From positions 558,001 to 622,000 of the forward strand of contig NZ_JAIGNK010000002.1 of assembly GCF_019711435.1 (NCBI RefSeq): a stretch of DNA of 64,000 bases, given 5' to 3'. Position numbers and translations under genes: made by a program. Positions 7,454 to 16,005 of the stretch are shown here, piece by piece. The DNA is from Qipengyuania polymorpha (GTDB lineage: Bacteria > Pseudomonadota > Alphaproteobacteria > Sphingomonadales > Sphingomonadaceae). Below the pieces are notes generated by a model. The model saw nothing but the letters and a program-made list of their open reading frames with translations, ran no database searches and was not told the DNA's origin. How positions within the stretch are numbered: the stretch's first letter is position 1; every line of letters starts with the position of its first letter.

Positions 7454-8713
7454 TCAATCCTCCATCTTCTCGCCGAACAGCTCGCCGCGTTCGGAGAAGA
7501 GGACGAAGAACAGGCTGAGCACCGCCGTACACAGCAGCGCCAGAGCAAGCGGGCGCGCCGTGCCGTCGTACATGTAGCCGATGAAGGCCCCTAGCGCCGC
7601 ACCGCTGGTCATGCGCAGGAAGCCCTGTGCGGAGGATGCCGCACCCGCGATATGGCGGAAGGGCTGCAATGCGATGCTGCCGAAGTTCGCGCCGATGAAG
7701 CCGAGCAGGCTCATATTCGCCGCCATCAGCGGGACGAAGGTCCAAAGCGTTTCGTCCGGGTCGTTGGCAAACCACAGCTGCAGCGCAGCAACGAAGATGA
7801 AGGCGAAGAGTGCCGCGTGGCTCACCTTGCGCGCGCCGAAACGCTCGACGATGCGGCTGTTCGACCAATTCGCCAGCGCCATGCAGCCGGCGCAGATGGC
7901 GAAGATGAGCGGGAACTTGTTGCCCGCGCCGAAGGCCTCGCCGATGAGCTGTTGCGAGGAATTGATGAAGCCGAACAAGCCGCCGAACACCAGCGCGCTG
8001 CCAAGCGTGTAGCCGATGGTTTCGCGCAAGGTCACCGCACTCTTCATGTTGCGCGTGATGGTCGGCAGGTGGATGTCCTGCTTGTCTTCCTCGTGCAGCG
8101 TTTCGGGCAAGCGGAAGTAGACCCATGCGCTCATTACGCAGCCCAAGAGCGCCATCGCGCCGAATATCCAGCGCCAGTCGCCCAGCGCATAGAGCACCGC
8201 CTGCCCGATACTGGGCGCGACGGCGGGAACGAGCAGGAAGATGACGAAGATGAGGCTCATCATGCGCGCCATCTTGTCGCCGCCCACGCGGTCGCGGATG
8301 ATGGCGGGTGGGAGGGCGATAATGCCGGCGGCGAAGAACCCCTGTGCCGCGCGCAGGCCCACAAGAATGTCGAAAGTCGTCGCCACCGCGCAGGCGAGCG
8401 AGAGCACGATATAGCAGGCGAGCGCCACGAACAGCACCGGCCTGCGACCGTAGCGGTCGGCAAAGGCCCCGGGCACAAGCGTGCCGAAACCGGCTGCCAG
8501 CAGGTAGGCGCCGACCACGAACTGCCGGTCGTTGCCCGCCGCGCCGAGGTCTCCCGCAAGCGCGTCGAGGGCGGGAAGGATAGCATCGATGCCGAAGGCG
8601 TTGCAGGCCATCAGCAGCGCCATCATCCAGATAAGCTCGCGCTCGCCGATCTTCGATCGCCGGGCGCGGCCCGGGAGCGGGCGTTCACCGCTGGCAAGCT
8701 GTTCGTTTCGCAT
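7454..8713 (-). CDS. MFS drug-efflux transporter, Bcr/CflA type
   Basis: A 419-residue membrane protein with about 12 hydrophobic segments. The motif A-like loop FADRYGRRPVLF follows TM2, and GLRAAQGFFAAGIIALPPAIIRDR in TM4-5 is typical of the Bcr/CflA subfamily of multidrug and small-molecule exporters. Proton-coupled efflux is a family inference. Start was set at the ATG at 8713, which leaves about 30 polar residues before TM1. A TTG at 8755 would extend it by 14 residues. It is divergent from dinB and convergent with the acyl-CoA carboxylase gene. Confidence 0.9.
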   Translation of the reverse strand: MRNEQLASGERPLPGRARRSKIGERELIWMMALLMACNAFGIDAILPALDALAGDLGAAGNDRQFVVGAYLLAAGFGTLVPGAFADRYGRRPVLFVALACYIVLSLACAVATTFDILVGLRAAQGFFAAGIIALPPAIIRDRVGGDKMARMMSLIFVIFLLVPAVAPSIGQAVLYALGDWRWIFGAMALLGCVMSAWVYFRLPETLHEEDKQDIHLPTITRNMKSAVTLRETIGYTLGSALVFGGLFGFINSSQQLIGEAFGAGNKFPLIFAICAGCMALANWSNSRIVERFGARKVSHAALFAFIFVAALQLWFANDPDETLWTFVPLMAANMSLLGFIGANFGSIALQPFRHIAGAASSAQGFLRMTSGAALGAFIGYMYDGTARPLALALLCTAVLSLFFVLFSERGELFGEKMED

Positions 8714-8777
8714 CTGCACAAAATGGCGGGTGGACCACAAGGTTCCGGTTTGCAACCCGCCTCGCTATTGAGGGGCG

Positions 8778-9893
8778 ATGAGCGAGGTCGATGATTCAGA
8801 TGATGCCGAGGCCGATGGCCTGAGGAAAATCATCCATGTCGACATGGACGCTTTCTTCGCCAGCGTCGAACAGCGCGACAATCCGGAATTGCGGGGCAAG
8901 CCCGTCGCCGTCGGCGGGTCGAGCGGACGCGGCGTGGTCGCTGCGGCCAGCTACGAAGCGCGCACGTTCGGCGTGAAGAGCGCGATGCCCAGCGTCACCG
9001 CCAAGCGCAAATGCCCCGAGCTTATCTTCGTAAAGAGCCGTTTCGATGCCTATCGCGAGGTGAGCCGACAAATCCGCGCGATCTTCCACCACCACACCGA
9101 TCTCGTCGAACCGCTGAGCCTCGACGAGGCCTATCTCGATGTCACCGAAGACAAGCTCGGCATCGGCAGTGCAACGCGGATTGCCGAGCTCATCCGGCAG
9201 GAAATCCGCGCCAAGACGAAGCTGACCGCAAGCGCCGGTGTGAGCTACAACAAATTTCTCGCCAAGCTCGCCAGCGACCAGAACAAGCCTGACGGCATGT
9301 GTGTCATCCGCCCCGGACAGGGCGCGGAGTTCGTGCAGTCATTGCCCGTACGGCGCTTTCACGGTGTCGGCCCGAAAGGCGCGGAGAAGATGGACCGGCT
9401 CGGCATCGTCACCGGCGCGGACCTCGCGGCTAAGGACATCGAGTGGCTGCGCGCGCATTTCGGCAGCTTCGCCGACTATCTCTACCGTGCCGCGCGAGGC
9501 ATCGACTTGCGACCCGTCCGCTCCAGCCGCATCCGCAAATCGGTCGGCGGAGAGCGGACCTTTAGCCGCGACCTCTCATCGGGCAGCGAACTGCGCGAGA
9601 CGCTGGAGGACATCATCGACATCGTCTGGGGCTATATCGAGCGCGCCGAGGCGAAGGGACGCACGGTCACGCTCAAGATGAAATACACCGATTTCCAGAT
9701 TTTCAGCCGCGCGAAGACGGTCGACCGCCCGATTGCGGACAAGGACGAATTTGCCGCCCTGTCCCGCAAACTGCTTGAGGAAGTGCTACCCCTGCCCATG
9801 CCTATCCGGCTGATGGGACTGACCTTGTCGAAACTTGAAAGGGACGGCGCGGAGGAACCCAAGCGCCCCGACGCGCAGCTTTCGCTGCTCTAG
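8778..9893 (+). CDS. dinB: DNA polymerase IV (Y-family)
   Basis: Error-prone translesion polymerase of 371 residues. The catalytic carboxylates are visible in HVDMDAFFASVE (D22) and LSLDEAYLD (D116, E117), and the steric-gate region FFASVE is intact. The little-finger domain follows after the HhH region (GVGPKGAEKM). The start follows GAGGGG, leaving a short acidic N-terminal tail. No LexA-type box is obvious upstream. The TAG stop overlaps the stop of the convergent Nudix gene in the shared palindrome CTAG. Confidence 0.95.
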   Translation: MSEVDDSDDAEADGLRKIIHVDMDAFFASVEQRDNPELRGKPVAVGGSSGRGVVAAASYEARTFGVKSAMPSVTAKRKCPELIFVKSRFDAYREVSRQIRAIFHHHTDLVEPLSLDEAYLDVTEDKLGIGSATRIAELIRQEIRAKTKLTASAGVSYNKFLAKLASDQNKPDGMCVIRPGQGAEFVQSLPVRRFHGVGPKGAEKMDRLGIVTGADLAAKDIEWLRAHFGSFADYLYRAARGIDLRPVRSSRIRKSVGGERTFSRDLSSGSELRETLEDIIDIVWGYIERAEAKGRTVTLKMKYTDFQIFSRAKTVDRPIADKDEFAALSRKLLEEVLPLPMPIRLMGLTLSKLERDGAEEPKRPDAQLSLL

Positions 9894-10360
9894 CTCTTGC
9901 GCGCCTGCCACATTTTCAGCCGCTCGCGCGTGCGTGGGCTGAGCGGCTCGGGAAGCGAGTGGGTCGGGAAAAAGCGCGCGTCGACGATCTCGCGCCCGTC
10001 GGCTTCGGGCATGTCGCTGACCACGCCTTCGAAAAGGTGGTCCTTGTGCGGCGCGCCGGACAGGGTTTCATCGATGATGCCGACCAGTTTCATCCCCGTG
10101 ATCTCGCACGCGGTCTCTTCCATCAGCTCGCGCATTGCCGCCTCTTCGGGGCTTTCGTCATCGCCGATGCCGCCGCCCGGGAAAAACCACTCGTTCGGGC
10201 CATAGCTGTGCCGCACGAGCAGGATCTGTCCGTCGAAATCGCGCCCAACCACGGTCACACCGTCGCGGGTCTTGCCCGTGGCACGGCGTTTCTGCTGCCG
10301 CAAATTGTGGGCGACCCTCAGTGCAAACCGGTGCAGCGGAGCTGGTATCAGGTGAAGCAT
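9890..10360 (-). CDS. Nudix hydrolase
   Basis: The 156-residue protein has a Nudix box at residues 62-86 (GGGIGDDESPEEAAMRELME and onward), matching GX5EX7REUXEEXGU except that the final glycine is Ala. It hydrolyses a nucleoside diphosphate linked to some moiety; the substrate is not predictable. The first 40 residues (basic, LRQQKRRATGK) suggest a small N-terminal extension. Its start overlaps the end of pgl by 13 bp on the same strand, so the two are co-transcribed, and its stop overlaps that of convergent dinB. Confidence 0.9.
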   Translation of the reverse strand: MLHLIPAPLHRFALRVAHNLRQQKRRATGKTRDGVTVVGRDFDGQILLVRHSYGPNEWFFPGGGIGDDESPEEAAMRELMEETACEITGMKLVGIIDETLSGAPHKDHLFEGVVSDMPEADGREIVDARFFPTHSLPEPLSPRTRERLKMWQARKS

Positions 10361-10968
10361 GTGACAGGCTGTGTAGCGCCTGCCAGCAACCTCGCAACTG
10401 GCAAATCGCTATTTCCACCAGCCGCTTGTTCAAAAATTGCGCGCTTCTCCTCGCCGCGGATAACGAAGACCACCCGGTCGCTGGCGAGCAGCGAGGGAAT
10501 GGTCAGGCTGATGCGGTCGAAAGGCGCTTCGGGGGGCAGCGGGTCGGGCGTCAGACGCAGGATTTGCCGCGGCTCGTCCACTTGCGGGTCGGTATTGGGG
10601 AACAGCGAGGCGATGTGCCCGTCCGCGCCCATGCCGAGCCATGCAAGGTCGAAATGCGGGACCTGCTCCATGATGGTAAGCGTCACGACTTCAGCGCCCC
10701 TGGGTTCGAACAACGCGCGCAGCTTGCCGGTGTTCGAGGCTTCGTGATCCTCGGGCACGACGCGGTCGTCTCCCGGCCATACCACCAGCCGCGACCAGTC
10801 GAGTTCGGCTTCCAACAGCTTCGCCATGATCGGGAACGGCGTCGAGCCGCCCGGCACGGTGATGGTCACCGGCCCTTCGCGGGATGCGAAAGCCTCCGCC
10901 AACTGTTGCTCCAGCCAGCTGGCGATATCCGCATCGCTGGCGTTCTCGATGATGTTTACGACGGCCAT
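10348..10968 (-). CDS. pgl: 6-phosphogluconolactonase
   Basis: Second enzyme of the oxidative pentose phosphate and Entner-Doudoroff routes; it hydrolyses 6-phosphogluconolactone. The 206-residue protein shows the family motifs TVPGGSTP near residue 38, WPGDDRVVP near 64 and GMGADGHIASLFPNTDP near 112. Length is slightly below the common 220-240 aa. It lies just upstream of the Nudix gene on the minus strand. The ATG at 10968 follows GGAGGATCC. Confidence 0.93.
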   Translation of the reverse strand: MAVVNIIENASDADIASWLEQQLAEAFASREGPVTITVPGGSTPFPIMAKLLEAELDWSRLVVWPGDDRVVPEDHEASNTGKLRALFEPRGAEVVTLTIMEQVPHFDLAWLGMGADGHIASLFPNTDPQVDEPRQILRLTPDPLPPEAPFDRISLTIPSLLASDRVVFVIRGEEKRAIFEQAAGGNSDLPVARLLAGATQPVTCFT

Positions 10969-10987
10969 GGATCCTCCGATACAGCAA

Positions 10988-11016
10988 ACCCGCGCCCGGG
11001 AAAGCCGGACGCGGGT
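10988..11016 (-). terminator. hairpin terminator after dps
   Basis: An inverted repeat with arms ACCCGCG/CGCGGGT, one mismatch, then CCGG/CCGG around a 5-nt loop. Read on the minus strand it ends in GGGTTTG, so it has a short T run. It lies 24 nt past the dps stop and 20 nt before the pgl start, separating the two transcripts. Confidence 0.6.
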
Positions 11017-11039
11017 GAATTGCTATGCGCTTCGTATGC

Positions 11040-11501
11040 CTACTTGCTCGTCTGGTTGAGGAACCAGATGCGCTCTTCGGCCTGGTCGATCCAGTCGTCG
11101 ACGATGCCGCTCGTCGCGTTGTCGCCCACGCTTTCCGCCTCTTCCTTCACGGTTTCGAGCCGATCGTGGAGCTTGCGGTTATCGTCCCTCAATTCGGCCA
11201 CCATCGCATCGGCGCTGATGGTGACATCGTCCTGGTCCTCGATCTTCGTCTCGGAAGCGATCGTGCCGATAGAGGTGAGCGTGTATTCGTCGTTCTTGCG
11301 CACACGTTCGCCGATGGCATCGACGGTCCCGATGAGCTGCGCGGCCTGTTCGTCGAACAGGAGGTGAAGGTCGCGAAAGCGCGGACCCGCGACGTGCCAG
11401 TGAAAGTTCTTGGTCTTGAAATAGAGCGCCATCGTGTCTGCCAGCGCCCCGTTGAGCGCGGTCACGAGACCAGATTTCGCATTATTGCCGAGTTCGGCCA
11501 T
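11040..11501 (-). CDS. dps: Dps-family DNA-binding/ferritin-like protein
   Basis: The 153-residue protein has the Dps ferroxidase signature NFHWHVAGP...LHLLFDEQ (H34, H36, H46, D50, E51). Dps proteins form dodecamers that oxidise and store iron and protect DNA from peroxide. The N-terminus (MAELGNNAKSG) has no lysine-rich tail, so strong DNA binding is uncertain. Start was set at the ATG at 11501, preceded by GGAGAT; an upstream in-frame codon would add an atypical basic tail. A hairpin terminator follows the gene. Confidence 0.92.
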   Translation of the reverse strand: MAELGNNAKSGLVTALNGALADTMALYFKTKNFHWHVAGPRFRDLHLLFDEQAAQLIGTVDAIGERVRKNDEYTLTSIGTIASETKIEDQDDVTISADAMVAELRDDNRKLHDRLETVKEEAESVGDNATSGIVDDWIDQAEERIWFLNQTSK

Positions 11502-11599
11502 TAGATATCTCCGTGTGTCTGTTGCCCTATCAACGGGCAACAGTCGCACGAGTTTCTCGAAGTCCTACGGCCCCAGTAATCGATTGAGGCGATTACAGG

Positions 11600-12922
11600 T
11601 CACACTGCCCACGGCCCCGTGATGGCGACGGTGCGGGTCGGCGAATAGGCATTGACGAAGAACCATTTGCCGTCCGGCGAGAAACAGCCGCCCGCGAGTT
11701 CCGTCTGCATGTGCAAATGGCCGAGGACGTGAGATTCACCGGAAGGCGTGATGAGGATCAGGCGGTTGTTGACCACCGGCGTGTACTGGTCCTCGCACAC
11801 GATAAGGTGCCCGTTGGGGGCAACCGTCAAATTGTCGCCGAAATTCAACTGTGCCGGGTCTTCGCTTTCGAAGAATAGCTCGATTTCATCGGGTTTCTTC
11901 CCACGTCCGGGGATGAGCTTGAAGATCTGGCCCAGCTTCCTGGCGCCGCCGCTGGTCGAGCAGACGAAGAGCTCGTCCGTGCCCATATGGATACCCTCGC
12001 CGCGCGCGATGAGCGAGCCGCCTTTCGCTGCTGCGCGCTTGCGCAAATCATCCTCGGGAGCCTCAACGTTGTCGAGCGGAAACCATTCGACCTTGTAGCG
12101 CTTGCCGACTTCCATCGTCGCGATGTCCCAATTGCGCGTATCGGGCAGGCCGACGATTCGCATGGCTTGCAGCTGTCCGCCTTGCGCAAGGTCGCCCGGC
12201 ACCTCGGGCTCAAAGCGGTAGAGGACGGAATCGTCGCGGTCCTCGGTCTGGTAGACGAGGCCGGTCCGCGGATCGACGCAGGCTGCTTCGTGGTTGAACC
12301 GGCCCATCGCCTTCAGCGGCGCAGGATTGACCTGGCCGGTCGCATTGGCAGGGATCTCGAAGGTCCACCCGTGCTCGGCACCAAGCTTGTCGGGAGCGAT
12401 CTGTTCGGGCGTGCTGACGAATTCCTCGCAGGTTAGCCAGCTGCCCCAGGGTGTCACGCCTCCGGAGCAATTGCGGATCGTACCGGCGAAGGAGCGGAAC
12501 TCGCGCTTCTTTTCCAGCGTGGCCACGTCGAGGACGATAGTGGTCGTCCCGCCCGGCAGGACCATTTGTCCCGCGGCCTTGTCATAACCGACCGAAAGGT
12601 TGGCACCCGCCCCTTGCCCCGGAACCAGTTCATGGTTGCGCACCAGCGCGATCTCGCCGCCCGGCAAGGGCAGGCAGCCCATTCCGTCGGCATGATCGGG
12701 AACCTTGCCCCAGTCGCTCATCGCGTCGTCGAGGCTCGACAGCAGGCGATAGGAAAAGCCTTCCGGCAGATCGAGCAAGCCGTTGGGGTCGGGCAGGAGC
12801 GGCCCGTAGCCTGTGAAATTCGTCCTCGTTGATGACGGCGTCATGCAGCCGCTCAAGGACAATCCGCCGAAGGCCATGGCGGTGGCTGACAGGAACTGGC
12901 GACGGTACATTTCCATGGTCAT
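11600..12922 (-). CDS. PhoX-like alkaline phosphatase (DUF839), Tat-exported
   Basis: The 440-residue protein begins with a twin-arginine type signal (YRRQFLSA, residues 6-13) and also has a lipobox-like LSGC at Cys26, suggesting a folded, exported and possibly lipid-anchored product. Motifs of the PhoX/DUF839 beta-propeller family are present: RNHE at 95-98, GGVTPWGSWLTCEE ending at residue 167 and FNHEAACVDP. Family members are calcium- and iron-dependent phosphomonoesterases. It is shorter than classical PhoX (about 600 aa), so it may be a smaller subtype with another substrate. It is divergent from the SDR gene. Confidence 0.87.
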   Translation of the reverse strand: MTMEMYRRQFLSATAMAFGGLSLSGCMTPSSTRTNFTGYGPLLPDPNGLLDLPEGFSYRLLSSLDDAMSDWGKVPDHADGMGCLPLPGGEIALVRNHELVPGQGAGANLSVGYDKAAGQMVLPGGTTTIVLDVATLEKKREFRSFAGTIRNCSGGVTPWGSWLTCEEFVSTPEQIAPDKLGAEHGWTFEIPANATGQVNPAPLKAMGRFNHEAACVDPRTGLVYQTEDRDDSVLYRFEPEVPGDLAQGGQLQAMRIVGLPDTRNWDIATMEVGKRYKVEWFPLDNVEAPEDDLRKRAAAKGGSLIARGEGIHMGTDELFVCSTSGGARKLGQIFKLIPGRGKKPDEIELFFESEDPAQLNFGDNLTVAPNGHLIVCEDQYTPVVNNRLILITPSGESHVLGHLHMQTELAGGCFSPDGKWFFVNAYSPTRTVAITGPWAV

Positions 12923-13000
12923 GATTCTCTACACTTGGCGGATCGGTTTGGCCCATGCGATAGCACTGCGTCAGGCAAATGACAGTGGGGAGAAAAGCGG

Positions 13001-13795
13001 ATGGAACTGACCGAAGGCATGGCAGCGGTCGTCACTGGCGGCGCGAGCGGGCTTGGCAAGGCGAGCGCAAAGGCGCTGGCGGACCTTGGCCTCAAGGTGA
13101 CGATTTTCGACGTCAACGAGGAAACTGGGGAGGAACACGCAGCAGCCATCGGCGGCACGTTCGCCCGGGTCGACATCACCGACGAGCAATCGGTCGTCGA
13201 CGGGTTTACCAAGGCTCGCGAGGCGCATGGGCAGGAACGCGTGACCGTCCACTGCGCCATGACCAGCCGGCGCGGCAAGACGCTCGGCTGGGACAAGGAG
13301 ACGGGCGGTTACAAACGCCTCTCGACCGAGGATTACGCGTTCGGGGCCGAGGGCATCCTCGTTTCCTCATACCGCATTGCCAGCCATACGGCGCTCGGCA
13401 TGGCGAACAGCGAGCCCTTGAACGATGACGGCGAGCGCGGATGCATCACACTGACCGCCAGCGTAGCGGCGCAGGACGGGCAGATCGGGCAGGTCATCTA
13501 CGGCAGCTGCAAGGCGGGCGTGAACGGGCTCGTCCTGCCGATGGCGCGCGATTTGATGGATCTCGGCATCCGCGTGAATTCGGTCATGCCCGGCATTTTC
13601 GCCACACCGCTGATGCTCGGCATGAAAGAGAGGAACCCGCAGATGTGGGACCAATTGAACGCCAGCGTCCCCTTCCCCAAACGCCTCGGCGAGCCGGAAG
13701 AATTCGCCTCGCTCATCTGCGAAATTGCCCGCAACAGCTATATCAACGGCCACCAGTTCCGGCTGGATGGAGCCATAAGAATGCCTCCGAAATGA
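13001..13795 (+). CDS. SDR-family oxidoreductase
   Basis: The 264-residue classical short-chain dehydrogenase carries TGGASGLG (residues 12-19) for NAD(P) binding, the catalytic S154, Y167 and K171 (YGSCK), and VNSVMPGIFATPL after them. It is closest in overall pattern to the 3-hydroxyacyl-CoA dehydrogenase type II/HSD10 group. The usual NNAG motif is replaced by HCAMTS (84-89), and an inserted KTLGWDKETGGYKR segment follows, so the substrate may differ. ATG follows GGGGAGAAA with modest spacing. The stop overlaps the start of the SnoaL-like gene (ATGA). Confidence 0.88.
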   Translation: MELTEGMAAVVTGGASGLGKASAKALADLGLKVTIFDVNEETGEEHAAAIGGTFARVDITDEQSVVDGFTKAREAHGQERVTVHCAMTSRRGKTLGWDKETGGYKRLSTEDYAFGAEGILVSSYRIASHTALGMANSEPLNDDGERGCITLTASVAAQDGQIGQVIYGSCKAGVNGLVLPMARDLMDLGIRVNSVMPGIFATPLMLGMKERNPQMWDQLNASVPFPKRLGEPEEFASLICEIARNSYINGHQFRLDGAIRMPPK

Positions 13796-14190
13796 CCGAC
13801 AGACAGCGCAATATCGCCAATGTGAAAGCCTTCTATTCGATGGCCTTCAACGATTGCGAACCCGCCAAGGCAATGAAGCTCTATTCAGGCGACCGCTATG
13901 TCCAGCACAACCCGCTGGTAGGGGACGGCAAGCAGCCCTTCATCGACTATTTCGAGCGCATGGCGCGCGAACATCCGGACAAGCGCCTGGAAATCAAACG
14001 CGAACTCGCCGACGGCGATTTCGTCATCCTGCACTGTTATCAGGATTGGCCCGCAACCGCGTCGAGCGAGCGGGAGGAATATGCGGGCATCGACATCTTC
14101 CGCTGCGACGAGAACGGCAAGGTCGTCGAGCATTGGGACGTGCTGCAACTCATCCCGCCGACTGCGGAACACGACAACGGGATGTTCTGA
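13792..14190 (+). CDS. SnoaL-like NTF2-fold protein
   Basis: The 132-residue protein begins MTDRQRNIANVKAFYSMAFN and contains YVQHNPLVGDGKQPFIDYF, then VVEHWDVLQ, which are typical of SnoaL-like polyketide-cyclase/ester-cyclase homologues of the NTF2 fold. The conserved QHNP and EHWD residues line the pocket in relatives. There is no signal peptide. It is translationally coupled to the preceding SDR by a 4-bp overlap, so the pair may act on the same substrate, which is unknown. Confidence 0.85.
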   Translation: MTDRQRNIANVKAFYSMAFNDCEPAKAMKLYSGDRYVQHNPLVGDGKQPFIDYFERMAREHPDKRLEIKRELADGDFVILHCYQDWPATASSEREEYAGIDIFRCDENGKVVEHWDVLQLIPPTAEHDNGMF

Positions 14191-14205
14191 AAGTCCGGGC
14201 CGGTC

Positions 14206-14454
14206 TTAGATGCACCAGTCGCGCTGTTCGCCCTGCGTGGCCTTACCGCCATATTTTTCGCGGCCCTGGATCATGCGTTTATGCAGCGCGAAGATGGCCT
14301 TGCTGCCGGTTGTCTTGCACAGGAAAGGAAAGACTGCGTGAACCCAGCAGGCGAGACCCGCTGCAATCATCTTTGCGCCGGTCCCCGAAGCCACAGCAAA
14401 ATGCTCGCCATAGGTTTCGCCAACGGAGCGGGGGTGGTCGGTAAAGAGTTTCAT
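14206..14454 (-). CDS. small membrane-associated protein, DUF6356-like
   Basis: An 82-residue protein starting MKLFTDHPRSVGETYGEHF with a hydrophobic central stretch (MIAAGLACWVHAVFPFLCKT) followed by a basic tail. The HPRSVGE-Y-EH opening and the HA-PF segment match small uncharacterised sphingomonad proteins annotated DUF6356; I assign this by recall. Start was placed at the ATG at 14454; an upstream in-frame codon would add 18 basic residues. Role unknown. Confidence 0.75.
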   Translation of the reverse strand: MKLFTDHPRSVGETYGEHFAVASGTGAKMIAAGLACWVHAVFPFLCKTTGSKAIFALHKRMIQGREKYGGKATQGEQRDWCI

Positions 14455-14514
14455 GTGCGTTGGTAGCCTCCCTCGCGCCCGAATAGCGCGAAGCGCGGTA
14501 GCGCACAATTATTC

Positions 14515-14588
14515 TGGAGCGGGTGAAGGGAATCGAACCCTCGTCGTCAGCTTGGGAAGCTGCTGCTCTACCATTGAGCTACACCCGC
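14515..14588 (-). tRNA. tRNA-Gly(CCC)
   Basis: The minus strand folds into a cloverleaf: acceptor GCGGGTG/CACCCGC, D arm GCTC/GAGC, anticodon loop TTCCCAA giving anticodon CCC, T arm GAGGG-TTCGATT-CCCTT, and an encoded 3' TCCA. It reads GGG codons. The anticodon stem has one weak outer pair (G-A). It stands alone between a small gene and the DUF819 gene. Confidence 0.95.
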
Positions 14589-14702
14589 TCGCCCGAGCAG
14601 TGCGATGTGCCTGTGGCCGGTTTGCCGGTCAACATGGTTTTTCGCAGCAAACGCCGCTAGGCCATTTCCCAAGGGACCAATCGGGAGCGGGACGCACTAC
14701 CC

Positions 14703-15917
14703 ATGATTAGCGACGATCGTATCATTCTCGGCCTGCTGGCTGCACTTCTGGCCTTCGTCTTCGCAACGCGCGACCGGCCGGGCTGGAAGCGGTTCTACGT
14801 TTTCGTCCCCATCATCCTCGTCTGTTATCTCGTGCCCTCGCTCTTCGTGACGAGCGGGCTCATCGACACGTCGGAAAGCCAGCTGTGGCCGATTGCCAAG
14901 GACTATTTCCTGCCCGCCGCGCTGTTCCTGATGACGCTGAGCATCGACATCAAGGGTATCCTCGGCCTCGGCAACAAGGCCATCATCATGTTCCTGACCG
15001 CGACGGTGGGCATCATCCTCGGCGGCCCGCTCGCGCTGTGGATTGTCGCGCAGTTCGACCCTTCCATCATCGGTGAAGGCAATAGCGCAGCATGGCGCGG
15101 GCTTGCCACGCTGGCGGGCAGCTGGATTGGCGGCGGCGCGAACCAGACCGCCATGCTTGAGGTCTACCAATATCCCATCGAGGGCTTCTCAGCCCTGCTC
15201 GCGGTGGACATCATCGTCGCCGAAATCTGGATGATTTTCCTGCTCTATGGTGCTGGCGCGCATGAGAAGGTCGACAAGTGGCTGGGCGCGGACAGTTCCT
15301 CCATCACGCGGTTGCAGGAAACGATGCAGGACTATTCCGACAGCATCGAACGCGTCGCGAAGGCGAACGACTATGTCCTTTTGTTCGGTGTTGCCTTTGC
15401 CGTGGTGGGCCTGTCGCATTTGCTCGGCGGATGGCTCGGCGGGTTCTTCGCCGATTTGCAGGGCGAGGATGCGACGCTTGCGAGCAGCTTCTTCTGGGTC
15501 GTCGTCATTTCGACCACGGCCGGGCTCATCGCCAGCTTCACCCGCGCGCGCGAACTGGAAGGCGTTGGTGCGAGCAAGTTCGGCGTCCTCTTCATCTTCC
15601 TGCTGGTCGCCATCATCGGCACCCGGATGGACGTGACGAAGATCATGGACGCGCCCGCTTTCATGGCCATCGGCGCGATCTGGATGCTGTTCCACATCGT
15701 GCTGCTGCTGGTGGTCGCCAAGATTATCAAAGCGCCGTTCTTCTTCGTCGCGGTGGGGAGCAAGGCCAATGTCGGCGGTGCAGCTTCGGCTCCGGTCGTG
15801 GCGGGCGCGTTCCACCCCGCCCTTGCGCCGGTCGGCGTGCTGCTGGCGGTGCTGGGCTATGCGCTGGGGACCTATGGCGCCATCCTGTGTGCGCAGTTGA
15901 TGGCGCAAGTCGGCTGA
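14703..15917 (+). CDS. DUF819-family integral membrane protein
   Basis: A 404-residue protein with about ten hydrophobic segments. The motif GLATLAGSWIGGGANQTAM (near residue 138) and the C-terminal KANVGGAASAPVVAGAF are the hallmarks of DUF819 (YjcL-like) proteins, which resemble sodium-dependent transporters with two inverted halves. Substrate is unknown. The ATG at 14703 gives a first TM immediately. It ends about 90 bp before mmsA on the same strand; co-transcription is possible but not shown. Confidence 0.88.
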   Translation: MISDDRIILGLLAALLAFVFATRDRPGWKRFYVFVPIILVCYLVPSLFVTSGLIDTSESQLWPIAKDYFLPAALFLMTLSIDIKGILGLGNKAIIMFLTATVGIILGGPLALWIVAQFDPSIIGEGNSAAWRGLATLAGSWIGGGANQTAMLEVYQYPIEGFSALLAVDIIVAEIWMIFLLYGAGAHEKVDKWLGADSSSITRLQETMQDYSDSIERVAKANDYVLLFGVAFAVVGLSHLLGGWLGGFFADLQGEDATLASSFFWVVVISTTAGLIASFTRARELEGVGASKFGVLFIFLLVAIIGTRMDVTKIMDAPAFMAIGAIWMLFHIVLLLVVAKIIKAPFFFVAVGSKANVGGAASAPVVAGAFHPALAPVGVLLAVLGYALGTYGAILCAQLMAQVG

Positions 15918-16005
15918 CGCATCGAGCAAAGGTTTCATCTGAAACCGGTTGATTTTGGACCTCTCGCTTGCCAAGGCCGTTGGCAAGAAAAGAGAGGATT
16001 CCCCC

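Noticed and set aside
14515..14588. tRNA-Gly with anticodon TCC or GCC
   Set aside because: The loop is TTCCCAA with U33 as the second T, which puts CCC at positions 34-36.
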